Origin: JAOUEA01 sp041287635
GTDB lineage: Bacteria; Actinomycetota; UBA4738; HRBIN12
Direction of reading: 5' to 3'
NCBI GenBank assembly: GCA_041287635.1
Contig: JBGGNG010000057.1
Span: forward strand, 1 to 64,000
DNA length: 64,000 nt
The notes under the pieces were generated by a model. That model did no database searches. It was not told where the DNA came from and saw only the letters and a list, made by a program, of their open reading frames with translations. Position numbers and translations under genes: made by a program. Shown here piece after piece: positions 35,035 to 41,559 of the stretch (its first letter is position 1; every line of letters begins with the position of its first letter).

Positions 35035-35493
35035 TTGGTACAGGTCGCGGTCAGGTTCCTTCACGAGAAGGGCTATCAAGGCCAGCCGGCCCGCATCTAC
35101 GAGGTGGTCGGCACGACCCTGCAGGGTGTCGTGAAGCCCCGCGACCTCAAGACGGAGCGGCGCCTCGAGCGCGAGCTCGCCCTCACGAAACGCCGTCTCG
35201 CAAAGGCCGAACAGCAACACACCCTCTCCATCACCGTACTGAAACGGGCCTACGAAGCAGAGATCAAGCGACTGACGCGACGCCCCGTCAGGCCGTCGCC
35301 TGACGAGCCCCTGTCGATAGCTGAGGTAGCCCCGGGGCGCCCAGGGACTCTCCCGAGTCCGCCCCACCTTCTCGCAGCGAGGTTCAAGGCAGTCCAGACA
35401 GTGTTTAGAGCGCCGGGAGTTGGGACAAATCTGCGCGCGAGGCGATCGGTCCCGGACCCGCCAGCTCGAAGACCGAGGACATACCGCCGCTGA
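35035..35493 (+). CDS. Possible coiled-coil protein, perhaps a gene remnant
   Basis: An open frame from TTG 35035. The first 85 residues look protein-like: VAVRFLHEKGYQGQPARIYEV followed by a strongly heptad-like helix (TERRLERELALTKRRLAKAE and LKRAYEAEIKRLTRR). The remainder is Pro/Arg-rich and looks non-coding. A short open frame from GTG 34910 (MPLRSITDGGQCDCGSVE onward) lies just upstream in another frame, so a frameshifted single gene is possible. No family recognised. Inside the inserted segment. Confidence 0.35.
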   Translation: MVQVAVRFLHEKGYQGQPARIYEVVGTTLQGVVKPRDLKTERRLERELALTKRRLAKAEQQHTLSITVLKRAYEAEIKRLTRRPVRPSPDEPLSIAEVAPGRPGTLPSPPHLLAARFKAVQTVFRAPGVGTNLRARRSVPDPPARRPRTYRR

Positions 35494-35556
35494 GGATGAA
35501 TCGACGAGTATGATTAGGCATTCCGTATTCTTAGCCGGTCGAAGGAGTCTCGGCGA

Positions 35557-35775
35557 ATGACTGACCAAGCGCATACCCTGAACCTGGCCGCGGAGTCGAG
35601 TCTCTCCTCATCTTCGGAGACCCTTTCCAAGATCGAACTTGCTGCGGAGAAGAATGAAGATCCGGAGGTTGCCGCGGTCCTCGAAGACGCTGCCATTGCT
35701 GCCGATACCACCAAGACCCGGGTTGGTTGGCTCCGGTCGATCTTGAAGCGGCTTCGGCGAGAACCAGTCGCCTAG
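35557..35775 (+). CDS. Small acidic protein of unknown function (72 aa)
   Basis: ATG 35557 preceded by a GAAGGAG site about 12 nt upstream. The protein is Ser/Glu-rich and helical (LNLAAESSLSSSSETLSKIELAAEKNEDPEVAAVLEDAA), ending in a basic amphipathic tail (GWLRSILKRLRREPVA). Codon use is less GC-rich than in the flanking genome. It ends 12 bp before the convergent RsbW-like gene. No family recognised. Confidence 0.5.
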   Translation: MTDQAHTLNLAAESSLSSSSETLSKIELAAEKNEDPEVAAVLEDAAIAADTTKTRVGWLRSILKRLRREPVA

Positions 35776-35786
35776 CTTCGCCTACA

Positions 35787-36248
35787 TCAGACCCTGAACT
35801 CGAACCACACTCGCCCAGGTGGTCCAGGCTCGAAGCCCCACGCATCCGCCGACGCCTGGACCAGTCGAAGGCCGAATCCACCGGTGCTCTCAGTGAACCG
35901 TGGATCGACCACTTCTACTTCGCTCGCCGATGTTGGCTGCTCTACCTCGACGCGGACGTGGTCATCATCGGCCTCGATCCGGAGGTGGATCAGCCCAGCG
36001 TTGGCCTCTAAACCGGCATGGCGTACCGCGTTGTTCACCAGTTCGGTGACGGCGAGCCGAGGGTCATCTGATCGACCGTTGAGCGCTGGGGGCGGGATCG
36101 CGTCGTCCAAGGCAGATCGGGCTAGTTGCCCGGCGACGTGGCTGACTGGCAGGACTACTTCTCTGCGTAGGATGGGGTCTTCCCTTCCTTCGAGTCTTTC
36201 GCTATGAGTCTGCGCGGTGAGAGGTTTCCCAGCGATCCTGTTCTGCAA
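35787..36248 (-). CDS. RsbW-like ATP-binding protein (anti-sigma-type HATPase)
   Basis: About 153 residues from a TTG at 36248; the true start may be further in. GHKL ATPase boxes: N-box DPRLAVTELVNNAVRHAGLE, G1-like VRVEVEQP and G2 STGGFGLRLVQASADAWGF. Such single-domain proteins bind or phosphorylate anti-anti-sigma partners and control stress or developmental sigma factors in actinobacteria. No cognate sigma or STAS gene is inside the island. Confidence 0.75.
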   Translation of the reverse strand: MQNRIAGKPLTAQTHSERLEGREDPILRREVVLPVSHVAGQLARSALDDAIPPPALNGRSDDPRLAVTELVNNAVRHAGLEANAGLIHLRIEADDDHVRVEVEQPTSASEVEVVDPRFTESTGGFGLRLVQASADAWGFEPGPPGRVWFEFRV

Positions 36249-36657
36249 ACGACTCCAGAAGAGCGCGAGGAAGCCGTTTAGACGGTCGAGTCAGGGGTAC
36301 ACGGTCGATGTCGCCGTGACTGCACAGGCGGGGGACTGTACCCGCCCGGCGACGCTCCACTCCGACGGAGCCGGGAGAGGACGGTTGCGATCACCGCAGC
36401 CGTCCTTCTTCCTTTCCGTCCGGCGGCGCCGAGATGGTGAAGTGTTGCTTGCCCCGGATGTCGGTTTCGTTCTCGCCGGCTCGGGTAGAGGAACGATCAT
36501 GGATGACCTTCTGATGGATCCGAGGTGCACGCCGCGCGTTGGACCCGCTCCTCATCGGTGAGGCAGTCGCCGACCTCGACCCGCGCGATGGACGACGGTA
36601 CGAGCGGCCGAGGAGAGTTCGTCGGTTGCCTGTCGCGCCAGGCGAGCAGCGGATCCT
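36249..36657. other. Gap without a supported gene
   Basis: Short open frames exist on both strands (for example 36217-36561 on the + strand), but none has convincing composition or homology. A weak hairpin (AGGACGG ... CCGTCCT around 36378-36410) is the only structure seen. Confidence 0.4.
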
Positions 36658-36933
36658 TCAAGCCGTCCGTGCTGGCGGACCCCGGCGGGCTCGGCGAACC
36701 TGAACCTGGCCGCTCCGCTCCGGCTTGAGGTGCCTTTGCTCTTGCACCTGGGCTCGGGCTTCTGCTGCCTTCGGCTCCCGATCTCCATCCGTAGGAGCCC
36801 AGACCCGAGGCTTCGCATCCCGCCATCGCTCCACGTCTTCGCGTCGCCACACCCGGTGTCGTGCGATCACTTTCGCCGGCTCAGGGAAGTCGTCGCGCTC
36901 GGCGACGATCTGGCTCACGCGCTGCACGGTCAC
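36658..36933 (-). pseudogene. Truncated helix-turn-helix (excisionase/AlpA-like) gene
   Basis: The frame reads VQRVSQIVAERDDFPEPAKVIARHRVWRREDVERWRD, the second half of a MerR/AlpA-type helix-turn-helix as found in excisionases and small phage-type regulators (SRQRVSQIVAERDDFPEP...VWRREDVERW). The first helix is missing: a stop codon lies in frame eight codons upstream of the GTG, and upstream sequence instead belongs to the beta-propeller gene, which overlaps it. The C-terminal part is Arg/Glu-rich. Best read as a fragment left by recombination. Confidence 0.6.
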
Positions 36934-38125
36934 GCCGAGGATCGGGCGGGATGTCCTTCATGCATGCGCCGGCAGTCCTGACGGAGAGGCGGGCGTAGTC
37001 GTGCTGTTCGACACCCCCGATCTCGCTAAACCCTCCGCCCACGTGGAGCCGGTCCATCGCGTCGAGATCGAGCGCCCAGACGCCCGTGTACGCGCCGGTC
37101 ACACGCGGGGCCCACGCATCGAGGTGGCCGGTACGGGCGTCGACAGCCGCTAGCCGCATCCGCGGTGAGCACGTCTCGACGGGCGCCTGATTGGTGCCGC
37201 ACTCCATCGTGTCGTCATCAGCGACCCACTGGAAGTGCCCCCCGAGCACGAGCGTGTCGCCCACGAGTTCGAGTTTCTGCACCGAGCCCGAGGTGTCTCG
37301 CCACCACGCGAGCCCTCCCGTGTCGAGATCGAAGCGGGCCGCGTAGTCCGCACCGCCGGCCCCGAGGAAGAGTGTCCCGCCGCGGACCATCAAATCGATC
37401 GCGAAGGCGCCTTCACCCGCGTTGGTCGCCGGGACGGGGTCGAGCCCCCACGTCGTGTCGACGGTCCCGTTCAGCGGGTCGATCCGGGCGACGAGCGGGC
37501 GCGCCGCTGCGCCCACGTGTGAGAACCTGCCGCCGGCGTAGAGCGCCGCCTCGCTGGTCTCCAGCGTCAGCACGGGGCCGTCGGTCGGCGACACCCAGGC
37601 GGTCGAGCCGTCGGCCCCGAGAGCTCGCACGCTCCGGCCACTCCCGGCGAACACCATGCCGCCCCGTCGCTCGATCGATCGGCAGACCGGCATCGCCGGG
37701 GCCCACGCAAGCACGTTCCCGGTCATCGCGTCGACCGCCGCCACGTTGCTACGCTCCTCGCCGCCGACCGATTCGAATTCTCCGCACACGAGGAGCGTCT
37801 GGCCGTTGCCAGACAGGTCGATGTCCCACACCTTGGATCGCGTGCCGCTCGCGGAGCCGACGGTCTGCACCCACGCAGGCGACCCGGTCGACGCGTCGAA
37901 GGCCAGGAGATTCGTCGCGGGGACGCCAATCTCCCCGACCGCGGGGATCGCCTGGTCGAACTCACCCCCCACGAACACTCGCTCATCGGTCGCGACGATG
38001 TCCTGAACTCGCGACCCCTCGACCATCCAGGTGGGGTCTGGGGTGTCGGCGGTCGTCACGGCGCCCGCAGAGGCGGGCACGAACAGGAGGAACAGGGCGA
38101 GGGCGAGGGCGGCGAGGGGTCGCAC
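36881..38125 (-). CDS. Secreted beta-propeller (delta-60/PQQ-like repeat) protein
   Basis: 414 residues with an N-terminal signal peptide (MRPLAALALALFLLFVPASAGA). Repeated blade-like units follow: RVFVGGEFDQAI ... NLLAFDASTGSPAW, LLVCGEFESVGGEERSNVAAVDAMTGNVLAWAP, ALYAGGRFSHVG, LFLGAGGADYAARFDLDTGGLAWW, LVLGGHFQWV and LHVGGGFSEIGGVEQHDYARL. It probably forms an extracellular propeller. After ARLSVRTAG the last 30 residues (KDIPPDPRRDRAAREPD...) look foreign and overlap the truncated HTH frame, suggesting the original 3' end was replaced. Confidence 0.72.
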   Translation of the reverse strand: MRPLAALALALFLLFVPASAGAVTTADTPDPTWMVEGSRVQDIVATDERVFVGGEFDQAIPAVGEIGVPATNLLAFDASTGSPAWVQTVGSASGTRSKVWDIDLSGNGQTLLVCGEFESVGGEERSNVAAVDAMTGNVLAWAPAMPVCRSIERRGGMVFAGSGRSVRALGADGSTAWVSPTDGPVLTLETSEAALYAGGRFSHVGAAARPLVARIDPLNGTVDTTWGLDPVPATNAGEGAFAIDLMVRGGTLFLGAGGADYAARFDLDTGGLAWWRDTSGSVQKLELVGDTLVLGGHFQWVADDDTMECGTNQAPVETCSPRMRLAAVDARTGHLDAWAPRVTGAYTGVWALDLDAMDRLHVGGGFSEIGGVEQHDYARLSVRTAGACMKDIPPDPRRDRAAREPDRRRARRLP

Positions 38126-38164
38126 AGAGTCTCCTACCGATGCCTGAAGTGGAAATCCCTATGG

Positions 38165-38184
38165 CCAGGCGTCATGACGCCTGG
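38165..38184. promoter_or_regulatory. Perfect 20-bp palindrome
   Basis: CCAGGCGTCA directly followed by its reverse complement TGACGCCTGG, with no spacer. It spans the stop codon of the 86-residue gene and lies about 40 bp upstream of the beta-propeller start codon (both genes on the minus strand). It could be an operator for the propeller gene; a terminator is less likely because there is no loop or T-run. Confidence 0.5.
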
Positions 38185-38432
38185 GTGATCCGCCGACGAG
38201 CGATCCACAGAGCGATGAGACCCGCGGCGACCAACGCGACCACCACGATCGCAGCAGTCGTCGTATCGCCCCCCGTGAACGCCGTCGCGTCGGCTCCGCC
38301 GTTGCTGGCCGCTCCTCCCGCACCCTCGACCAGATTGGTGGGCGAGGGGGCCTCGGTGGTGTCAGCGAGTGCGGTGGAAGCCATCGTCACGAAGGCGATG
38401 AGACTGGCCACCGTCAGAGCGATCTTCTTCAT
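38172..38432 (-). CDS. Small secreted, C-terminally membrane-anchored protein (86 aa)
   Basis: ATG 38432 with a good GGGAGTGAGG site upstream. Layout: signal peptide (MKKIALTVASLIAFVTMASTALA), a short Gly/Ala/Thr-rich extracellular linker (EGAGGAASNGGADATAFTGGDTTT), a transmembrane helix (AAIVVVALVAAGLIALWIA) and a basic tail (RRRITQAS). It resembles wall-anchored proteins but has no LPXTG motif. Located in the inserted segment upstream of the propeller gene, same strand. Confidence 0.65.
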   Translation of the reverse strand: MKKIALTVASLIAFVTMASTALADTTEAPSPTNLVEGAGGAASNGGADATAFTGGDTTTAAIVVVALVAAGLIALWIARRRITQAS

Positions 38433-38455
38433 GTCCTCACTCCCTTCCGTGTGCC

Positions 38456-38632
38456 TCAGGCGGATACGCCCAAGGCCTGCTTCTCAACACTCAGCAGTTC
38501 GAGCATGGAGAATGCGACCAGATGGTCTCGAGGGTGGTCTCTGAGCCATGCGCGGGCGTCCGCCAGGGCCGTCGAGGTCTCGTTCGGCGTGGTCGCCACG
38601 CGCATCTGCTGGAGGAGTTCATCGCGTTTCAT
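38456..38632 (-). CDS. Small helical protein of unknown function (58 aa)
   Basis: ATG 38632 gives MKRDELLQQMRVATTPNETS, then ALADARAWLRDHPRDHLVAF and SMLELLSVEKQALGVSA; an ATG-less extension of six residues is possible. TPR-like helix composition. First gene of a same-strand set (this gene, the 86-residue protein and the propeller) within the island. No family recognised. Confidence 0.5.
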   Translation of the reverse strand: MKRDELLQQMRVATTPNETSTALADARAWLRDHPRDHLVAFSMLELLSVEKQALGVSA

Positions 38633-38683
38633 TCGCGTCGTCTTTCCCACGACCCGACCTAGGAAACCTCACGAGAGGTCGGG

Positions 38684-38797
38684 ATGGCCGGGTGCTGGCT
38701 TGACCATGCGCGAGCACCAGCCACTCGAAGCGGGTGCCTGCACATCTCGAAGGACCTGTACGAGCGGATCGTCGAGCTGTGTGGATTGGCCGCGCTA
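38684..38797 (+). pseudogene. Degenerate copy of the island helix-turn-helix gene
   Basis: The DNA aligns over about 114 bp with the intact gene at 39905-40021: both run from ATGGC(C/T)GG through a segment encoding EH(Q/R)xLEAG to one encoding DLYERIVxLCG (shared CTGTACGAGCGGATCGTCGA-like core). In this copy the first and second halves are in different frames and the ending differs, so it is broken by at least one indel. Confidence 0.65.
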
Positions 38798-38939
38798 GCG
38801 GATTCAGGGACATCCGCCGCCGCATCTGGGTTTCTGATCGGAGAGAGCGGGTAGACCGATCCGGACAAGAACCGGTCCGGCCCCAGCGGTCACAGACCGC
38901 GCCCCTCATGAGGCGGTACACGGTCGGCCCGCATATGGT

Positions 38940-38962
38940 CACACACACCCCTCATGTGTGTG
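38940..38962. other. 8-bp CACACACA/TGTGTGTG hairpin
   Basis: CACACACA (38940-38947) and its complement TGTGTGTG (38955-38962) flank a 7-nt loop. It sits directly beside the long terminator-like hairpin that starts at 38967. Confidence 0.5.
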
Positions 38963-38966
38963 TAAG

Positions 38967-39003
38967 GAAGCCCCCACGTCCGGGGAAGGGACGTGGGGGC
39001 TTC
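38967..39003. terminator. Perfect 15-bp stem-loop, probable terminator
   Basis: GAAGCCCCCACGTCC (38967-38981) pairs perfectly with GGACGTGGGGGCTTC (38989-39003) around a 7-nt loop. The T-run after it is weak. It is among the strongest hairpins in the window and lies in a gene-poor part of the island, so it could act in either direction or bound the mobile unit. Confidence 0.65.
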
Positions 39004-39465
39004 TTGCTGGATGGCCGGATGGATAGGGTCAGGTAATGCCCGACATTCCACCCGCGATACGCGACGACCTTCTGACTTACCTGCTGACTTACCTGTTCTG
39101 CACATCCCCGACCGAACCCGCATCATCCCCGAGCTGCTCGTGAGGAACCCCGGCCTCGGGGAACTCCTGGCCGATCTGGAAGCCGACGACGACCTGCGCG
39201 GTTCGAGATCGAACTGCTCAACGGAGCAGACTCCGCCGCAGAGTCCTGAGTCCGAACCCGCAGCGGGCGCCGCAGGCATCGCCTACGAAGCATCCCAAGG
39301 CCCGCTCGAGAAGCCGGGGCACCCGTCGATGTTCGACCAGCTCGACGGCCGGGACTACCCGGAGATCACCGTTCATCGCCGGATCTGAGTCTCCACGTCT
39401 TGTCGTACCTGTGTGTTCCGATGGCAGCGTCCCGGTTCGGGAGACCGGGCGGAAGGGGAGGAACC
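39004..39465. other. Gene-poor stretch with possible decayed reading frames
   Basis: From ATG 39036 a short frame (MPDIPPAIRDDLLTYLLTYL) runs into a stop; a different frame continues as IPDRTRIIPELLVRNPGLGELLADLEADDDL and a third as FEIELLNGADSAAES before a stop at about 39250. This pattern suggests a frameshifted small gene, but no family is recognised. A 12-bp tandem duplication (TGACTTACCTG at 39073 and 39085) lies at the first break. Confidence 0.4.
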
Positions 39466-39753
39466 ATGAAGATCACCGTTGACCGTGATGGCCGGGAATC
39501 AGCCGGCACCGCGCCCGCAGGCGTCCTGTACGTCGAGGGGGATCTCACCGCCGAGGAGACCGCCGAGGTTCGCAAGCTGTTCAACGACCTGGGCGATAGC
39601 ACCTTCTCCACGATGACGCTCAGCTACGGCACATCCGAGGTCGTGGGCAAGGCCACTCCGGCGCCGTTCTCCGATCTGTGGCTGGGGATCGTCGCGCTGA
39701 ACGAGCTTCCCCAGCGCAGATACCGGGTCGGCATCGTGGCATCACCCGAGTAG
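39466..39753 (+). CDS. Small protein of unknown function (95 aa)
   Basis: ATG 39466 with AAGGGGAGG 7 nt upstream. It opens with a beta-like segment (MKITVDRDGRESAGTAPAGVLYVEGDLTAEETAEV) and continues KLFNDLGDSTFSTMTLSYG to the end RYRVGIVASPE. Looks like a folded alpha/beta domain, but I know no family. It is followed by a hairpin, consistent with a monocistronic unit in the island. Confidence 0.6.
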   Translation: MKITVDRDGRESAGTAPAGVLYVEGDLTAEETAEVRKLFNDLGDSTFSTMTLSYGTSEVVGKATPAPFSDLWLGIVALNELPQRRYRVGIVASPE

Positions 39754-39785
39754 ACCCCGCAGTCGCCCTCTAGCACGGCTGCGCC

Positions 39786-39814
39786 GCGACCCCCGGACCT
39801 CTCCCGGGGGTCGC
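39786..39814. terminator. 11-bp stem-loop after the 95-residue gene
   Basis: GCGACCCCCGG (39786-39796) pairs with CCGGGGGTCGC (39804-39814) around a 7-nt loop, 33 bp after the stop codon. Followed by TTCA only, so rho-independence is uncertain. Confidence 0.55.
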
Positions 39815-39838
39815 TTCACGTCCGGGGTAGCCTGAGCC

Positions 39839-40021
39839 ATGCTTCCGATCCTGGTGCAGCACTTGCCGAGGGACCGCGAACGGATGGGACTCCGCGAGGT
39901 ACAGATGGCTGGACGCTTGGGCCTGACGCTCGCCGAGCACCGGGCGCTCGAGGCGGGGGAGATGCACATCAGCTTCGACCTATACGAGCGGATCGTCGAC
40001 CTGTGCGGCTGGCCTCGGTAA
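39839..40021 (+). CDS. Small helix-turn-helix-like regulator (60 aa)
   Basis: ATG 39839. The sequence REVQMAGRLGLTLAEHRALEAG followed by HISFDLYERIVDLCGWP has the spacing of an XRE-type helix-turn-helix (helix, turn, recognition helix around TLAEHRALE) and a final helix. Short, single-domain regulators are common in mobile elements. A broken paralogue lies 1.1 kb upstream at 38684-38797. It is the last gene before the right repeat. Confidence 0.6.
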   Translation: MLPILVQHLPRDRERMGLREVQMAGRLGLTLAEHRALEAGEMHISFDLYERIVDLCGWPR

Positions 40022-40122
40022 TGGCCACATCAGACAGCGACTAACGAGGGCAATCTAAGGAATCACACTCCTCGCACCCTTGCAGGTCAGCGGGATTAGG
40101 CATGTAAAGGACCCCTTACCTA

Positions 40123-40145
40123 GTGCTCGCTCAGGCGCTGTTGCT
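40123..40145. repeat. Right copy of the 23-bp direct repeat (attR-like)
   Basis: Identical to 34806-34828. Right of it the sequence continues in the frame of the M20 peptidase (LLLDLASGAGDLRR...), showing that this side carries the original downstream sequence. The fdhD start lies 55 bp further on. Confidence 0.9.
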
Positions 40146-40200
40146 CGACCTGGCGTCCGGGGCGGGTGACCTTCGTCGGCACTCCGTCGATACTGGGGGA

Positions 40201-41037
40201 ATGACGACCACGGAGCCTCTGCGACGCACCGTCACGCCCGTGCGGGTGACATCGGTCCACGCCGGGACCCGCAGCGAGCGACCCGACTCCCTCGCGACCG
40301 AGGAACCGATGGAGATCCGCGTGCAGGGTCCTGGTCAACGGGCCGAGCCCGTCGCGGTCACGATGCGGACCCCGGGAGCCGACTACGAGCTCGCGGTCGG
40401 CTTCCTGTTCACGGAAGGGCTGGTCGAGCCCGGTCAGGTGACCCGTGTGGCGTACTGCGACGATCTCGAGGGGGAGGAGCAGCGCTACAACGTCGTGACC
40501 GTCACGCTCGACAGGGCGTTCGACCACGATCGGCTGCGCCGCAACTTCTACGCCACGTCGTCGTGCGGCATCTGCGGCAAGGCGGCGCTCGACGACGTCG
40601 AGGTGCGGTGCGCCCCTGTGGCGGCCGGACCGGTGGTGACGTCCGACGTGTTGGTCTCCCTGCCAGACCGGCTTCGGTCGAAGCAACGGGTGTTCGATCG
40701 CACGGGAGGTCTGCACGCCGCTGGCCTCTTCACGCCCGATGGCGAGTTGCTCGGGCTCCGCGAAGACGTCGGACGGCACAACGCGGTCGACAAGGTGATC
40801 GGCGAGCAGGTGCTCGGCGAACGGGTTCCGCTCGCCGACCGCGTGTTGCAGGTGAGCGGTCGCGCGAGCTTCGAGATCGTGCAGAAGGCCGCGATGGCCG
40901 GCATCCCGATCGTCAGCGCCGTCAGCGCGCCTTCGTCGCTGGCTGTGGAAGCCGGGGAGCGGTTCGGCATGACGATCGTGGGGTTCGTGCGGGACGGGCG
41001 ATGCAACGTGTACTCCCGTCCCGAGCGCGTCGGGTAG
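40201..41037 (+). CDS. fdhD: FdhD, sulfur carrier for formate dehydrogenase
   Basis: 278 residues from ATG 40201 (GGGGGA upstream). FdhD transfers sulfur from a cysteine desulfurase to the molybdenum cofactor of formate dehydrogenase, which is required for activity. The functional Cys pair is in TSSCGICGKAAL (near residue 120). TEEPMEIRVQG at the N-terminus, GLREDVGRHNAVDKVIGE and VSGRASFEIVQKAAMAGIPIVSAVSAPSSLAVE are further family hallmarks. The open frame extends upstream to the right island repeat, but homology starts near this ATG. Confidence 0.94.
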   Translation: MTTTEPLRRTVTPVRVTSVHAGTRSERPDSLATEEPMEIRVQGPGQRAEPVAVTMRTPGADYELAVGFLFTEGLVEPGQVTRVAYCDDLEGEEQRYNVVTVTLDRAFDHDRLRRNFYATSSCGICGKAALDDVEVRCAPVAAGPVVTSDVLVSLPDRLRSKQRVFDRTGGLHAAGLFTPDGELLGLREDVGRHNAVDKVIGEQVLGERVPLADRVLQVSGRASFEIVQKAAMAGIPIVSAVSAPSSLAVEAGERFGMTIVGFVRDGRCNVYSRPERVG

Positions 41038-41040
41038 CCG

Positions 41041-41559
41041 TCAGCTGGTCGGAGCGTCGTCGGTGCGGGCCTCGGGCACCCGGTCGTGCCAGTCGTAGAC
41101 CACGCTGGTGCCGAAGATCACGTCGTGCACCGACGCGTTGCGCTTGCTCACGGCGCTCCAGAACAGGCCGAGCGGGAACGCCACGCAGGTGACCGCCCGC
41201 AGGAACGCCCGAACGAGCCCGACGCGAGCACCGGCCGGGCCGAGGAGCCGAAGACCCATCAGCCGCGCACCGCCGCTCCGTCCCGTGCCCGTCCACGACA
41301 TCGTGAGCATCAGCACGGCGACGACGTAGCCGTACACGGCCGCCTCAGTCATCGTCATCTCAGGGAAGGTGAACTGCGCCGGCTTGCGCAGGAACCGGAA
41401 CCCCGCGTACGCCGCGTACCCGGCCGCGACGAGCATCGCCACGTACGCGATATCGATCACCATCGCACCGGTCCGCGAGACGACGCCGGCGCGCAGCCCC
41501 TGCCGCTCGGCGGCTCCCGCCGGGAAGGCCCGGGCGCTCGTGGCCGCGGCGCCGCTCAT
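41041..41559 (-). CDS. RDD-family membrane protein
   Basis: 172 residues. RDD layout: GLRAGVVSRTGAMVIDIAYVAMLVAAGYAAY (R and D in the first membrane helix), a second helix YGYVVAVLMLTMSWTGTGRSGGARLMGLRLL, and a last segment RAFLRAVTCVAFPLGLFWSAVSKRNASVHDVIFGTSVVYDW ending in the typical HD-containing region. RDD proteins are small membrane proteins of mostly unknown or transport-linked function. ATG 41559 overlaps the preceding repeat-protein stop by 4 bp, so the two are co-translated. Confidence 0.85.
   Translation of the reverse strand: MSGAAATSARAFPAGAAERQGLRAGVVSRTGAMVIDIAYVAMLVAAGYAAYAGFRFLRKPAQFTFPEMTMTEAAVYGYVVAVLMLTMSWTGTGRSGGARLMGLRLLGPAGARVGLVRAFLRAVTCVAFPLGLFWSAVSKRNASVHDVIFGTSVVYDWHDRVPEARTDDAPTS

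Larger units (their letters stand above)
34829..40122. mobile_element. Inserted segment / small genomic island between 23-bp direct repeats
   Basis: About 5.3 kb lying between two perfect copies of a 23-bp repeat. It interrupts the M20 peptidase 3' end, whose natural continuation resumes right of the second copy. Inside, gene density is lower, several stretches are visibly richer in A and T than the flanks, and the content is small unknown proteins, an RsbW-like ATPase, a truncated and a degenerate helix-turn-helix gene, a secreted beta-propeller and strong hairpins. No integrase, transposase or tRNA was recognised, so it is likely a decayed or non-autonomous element. Confidence 0.75.

Noticed and set aside
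34939..35574. A 211-residue minus-strand open frame in the island
   Set aside because: Its composition is shadow-like and it is antisense to the coiled-coil-like frame; no motif supports it.
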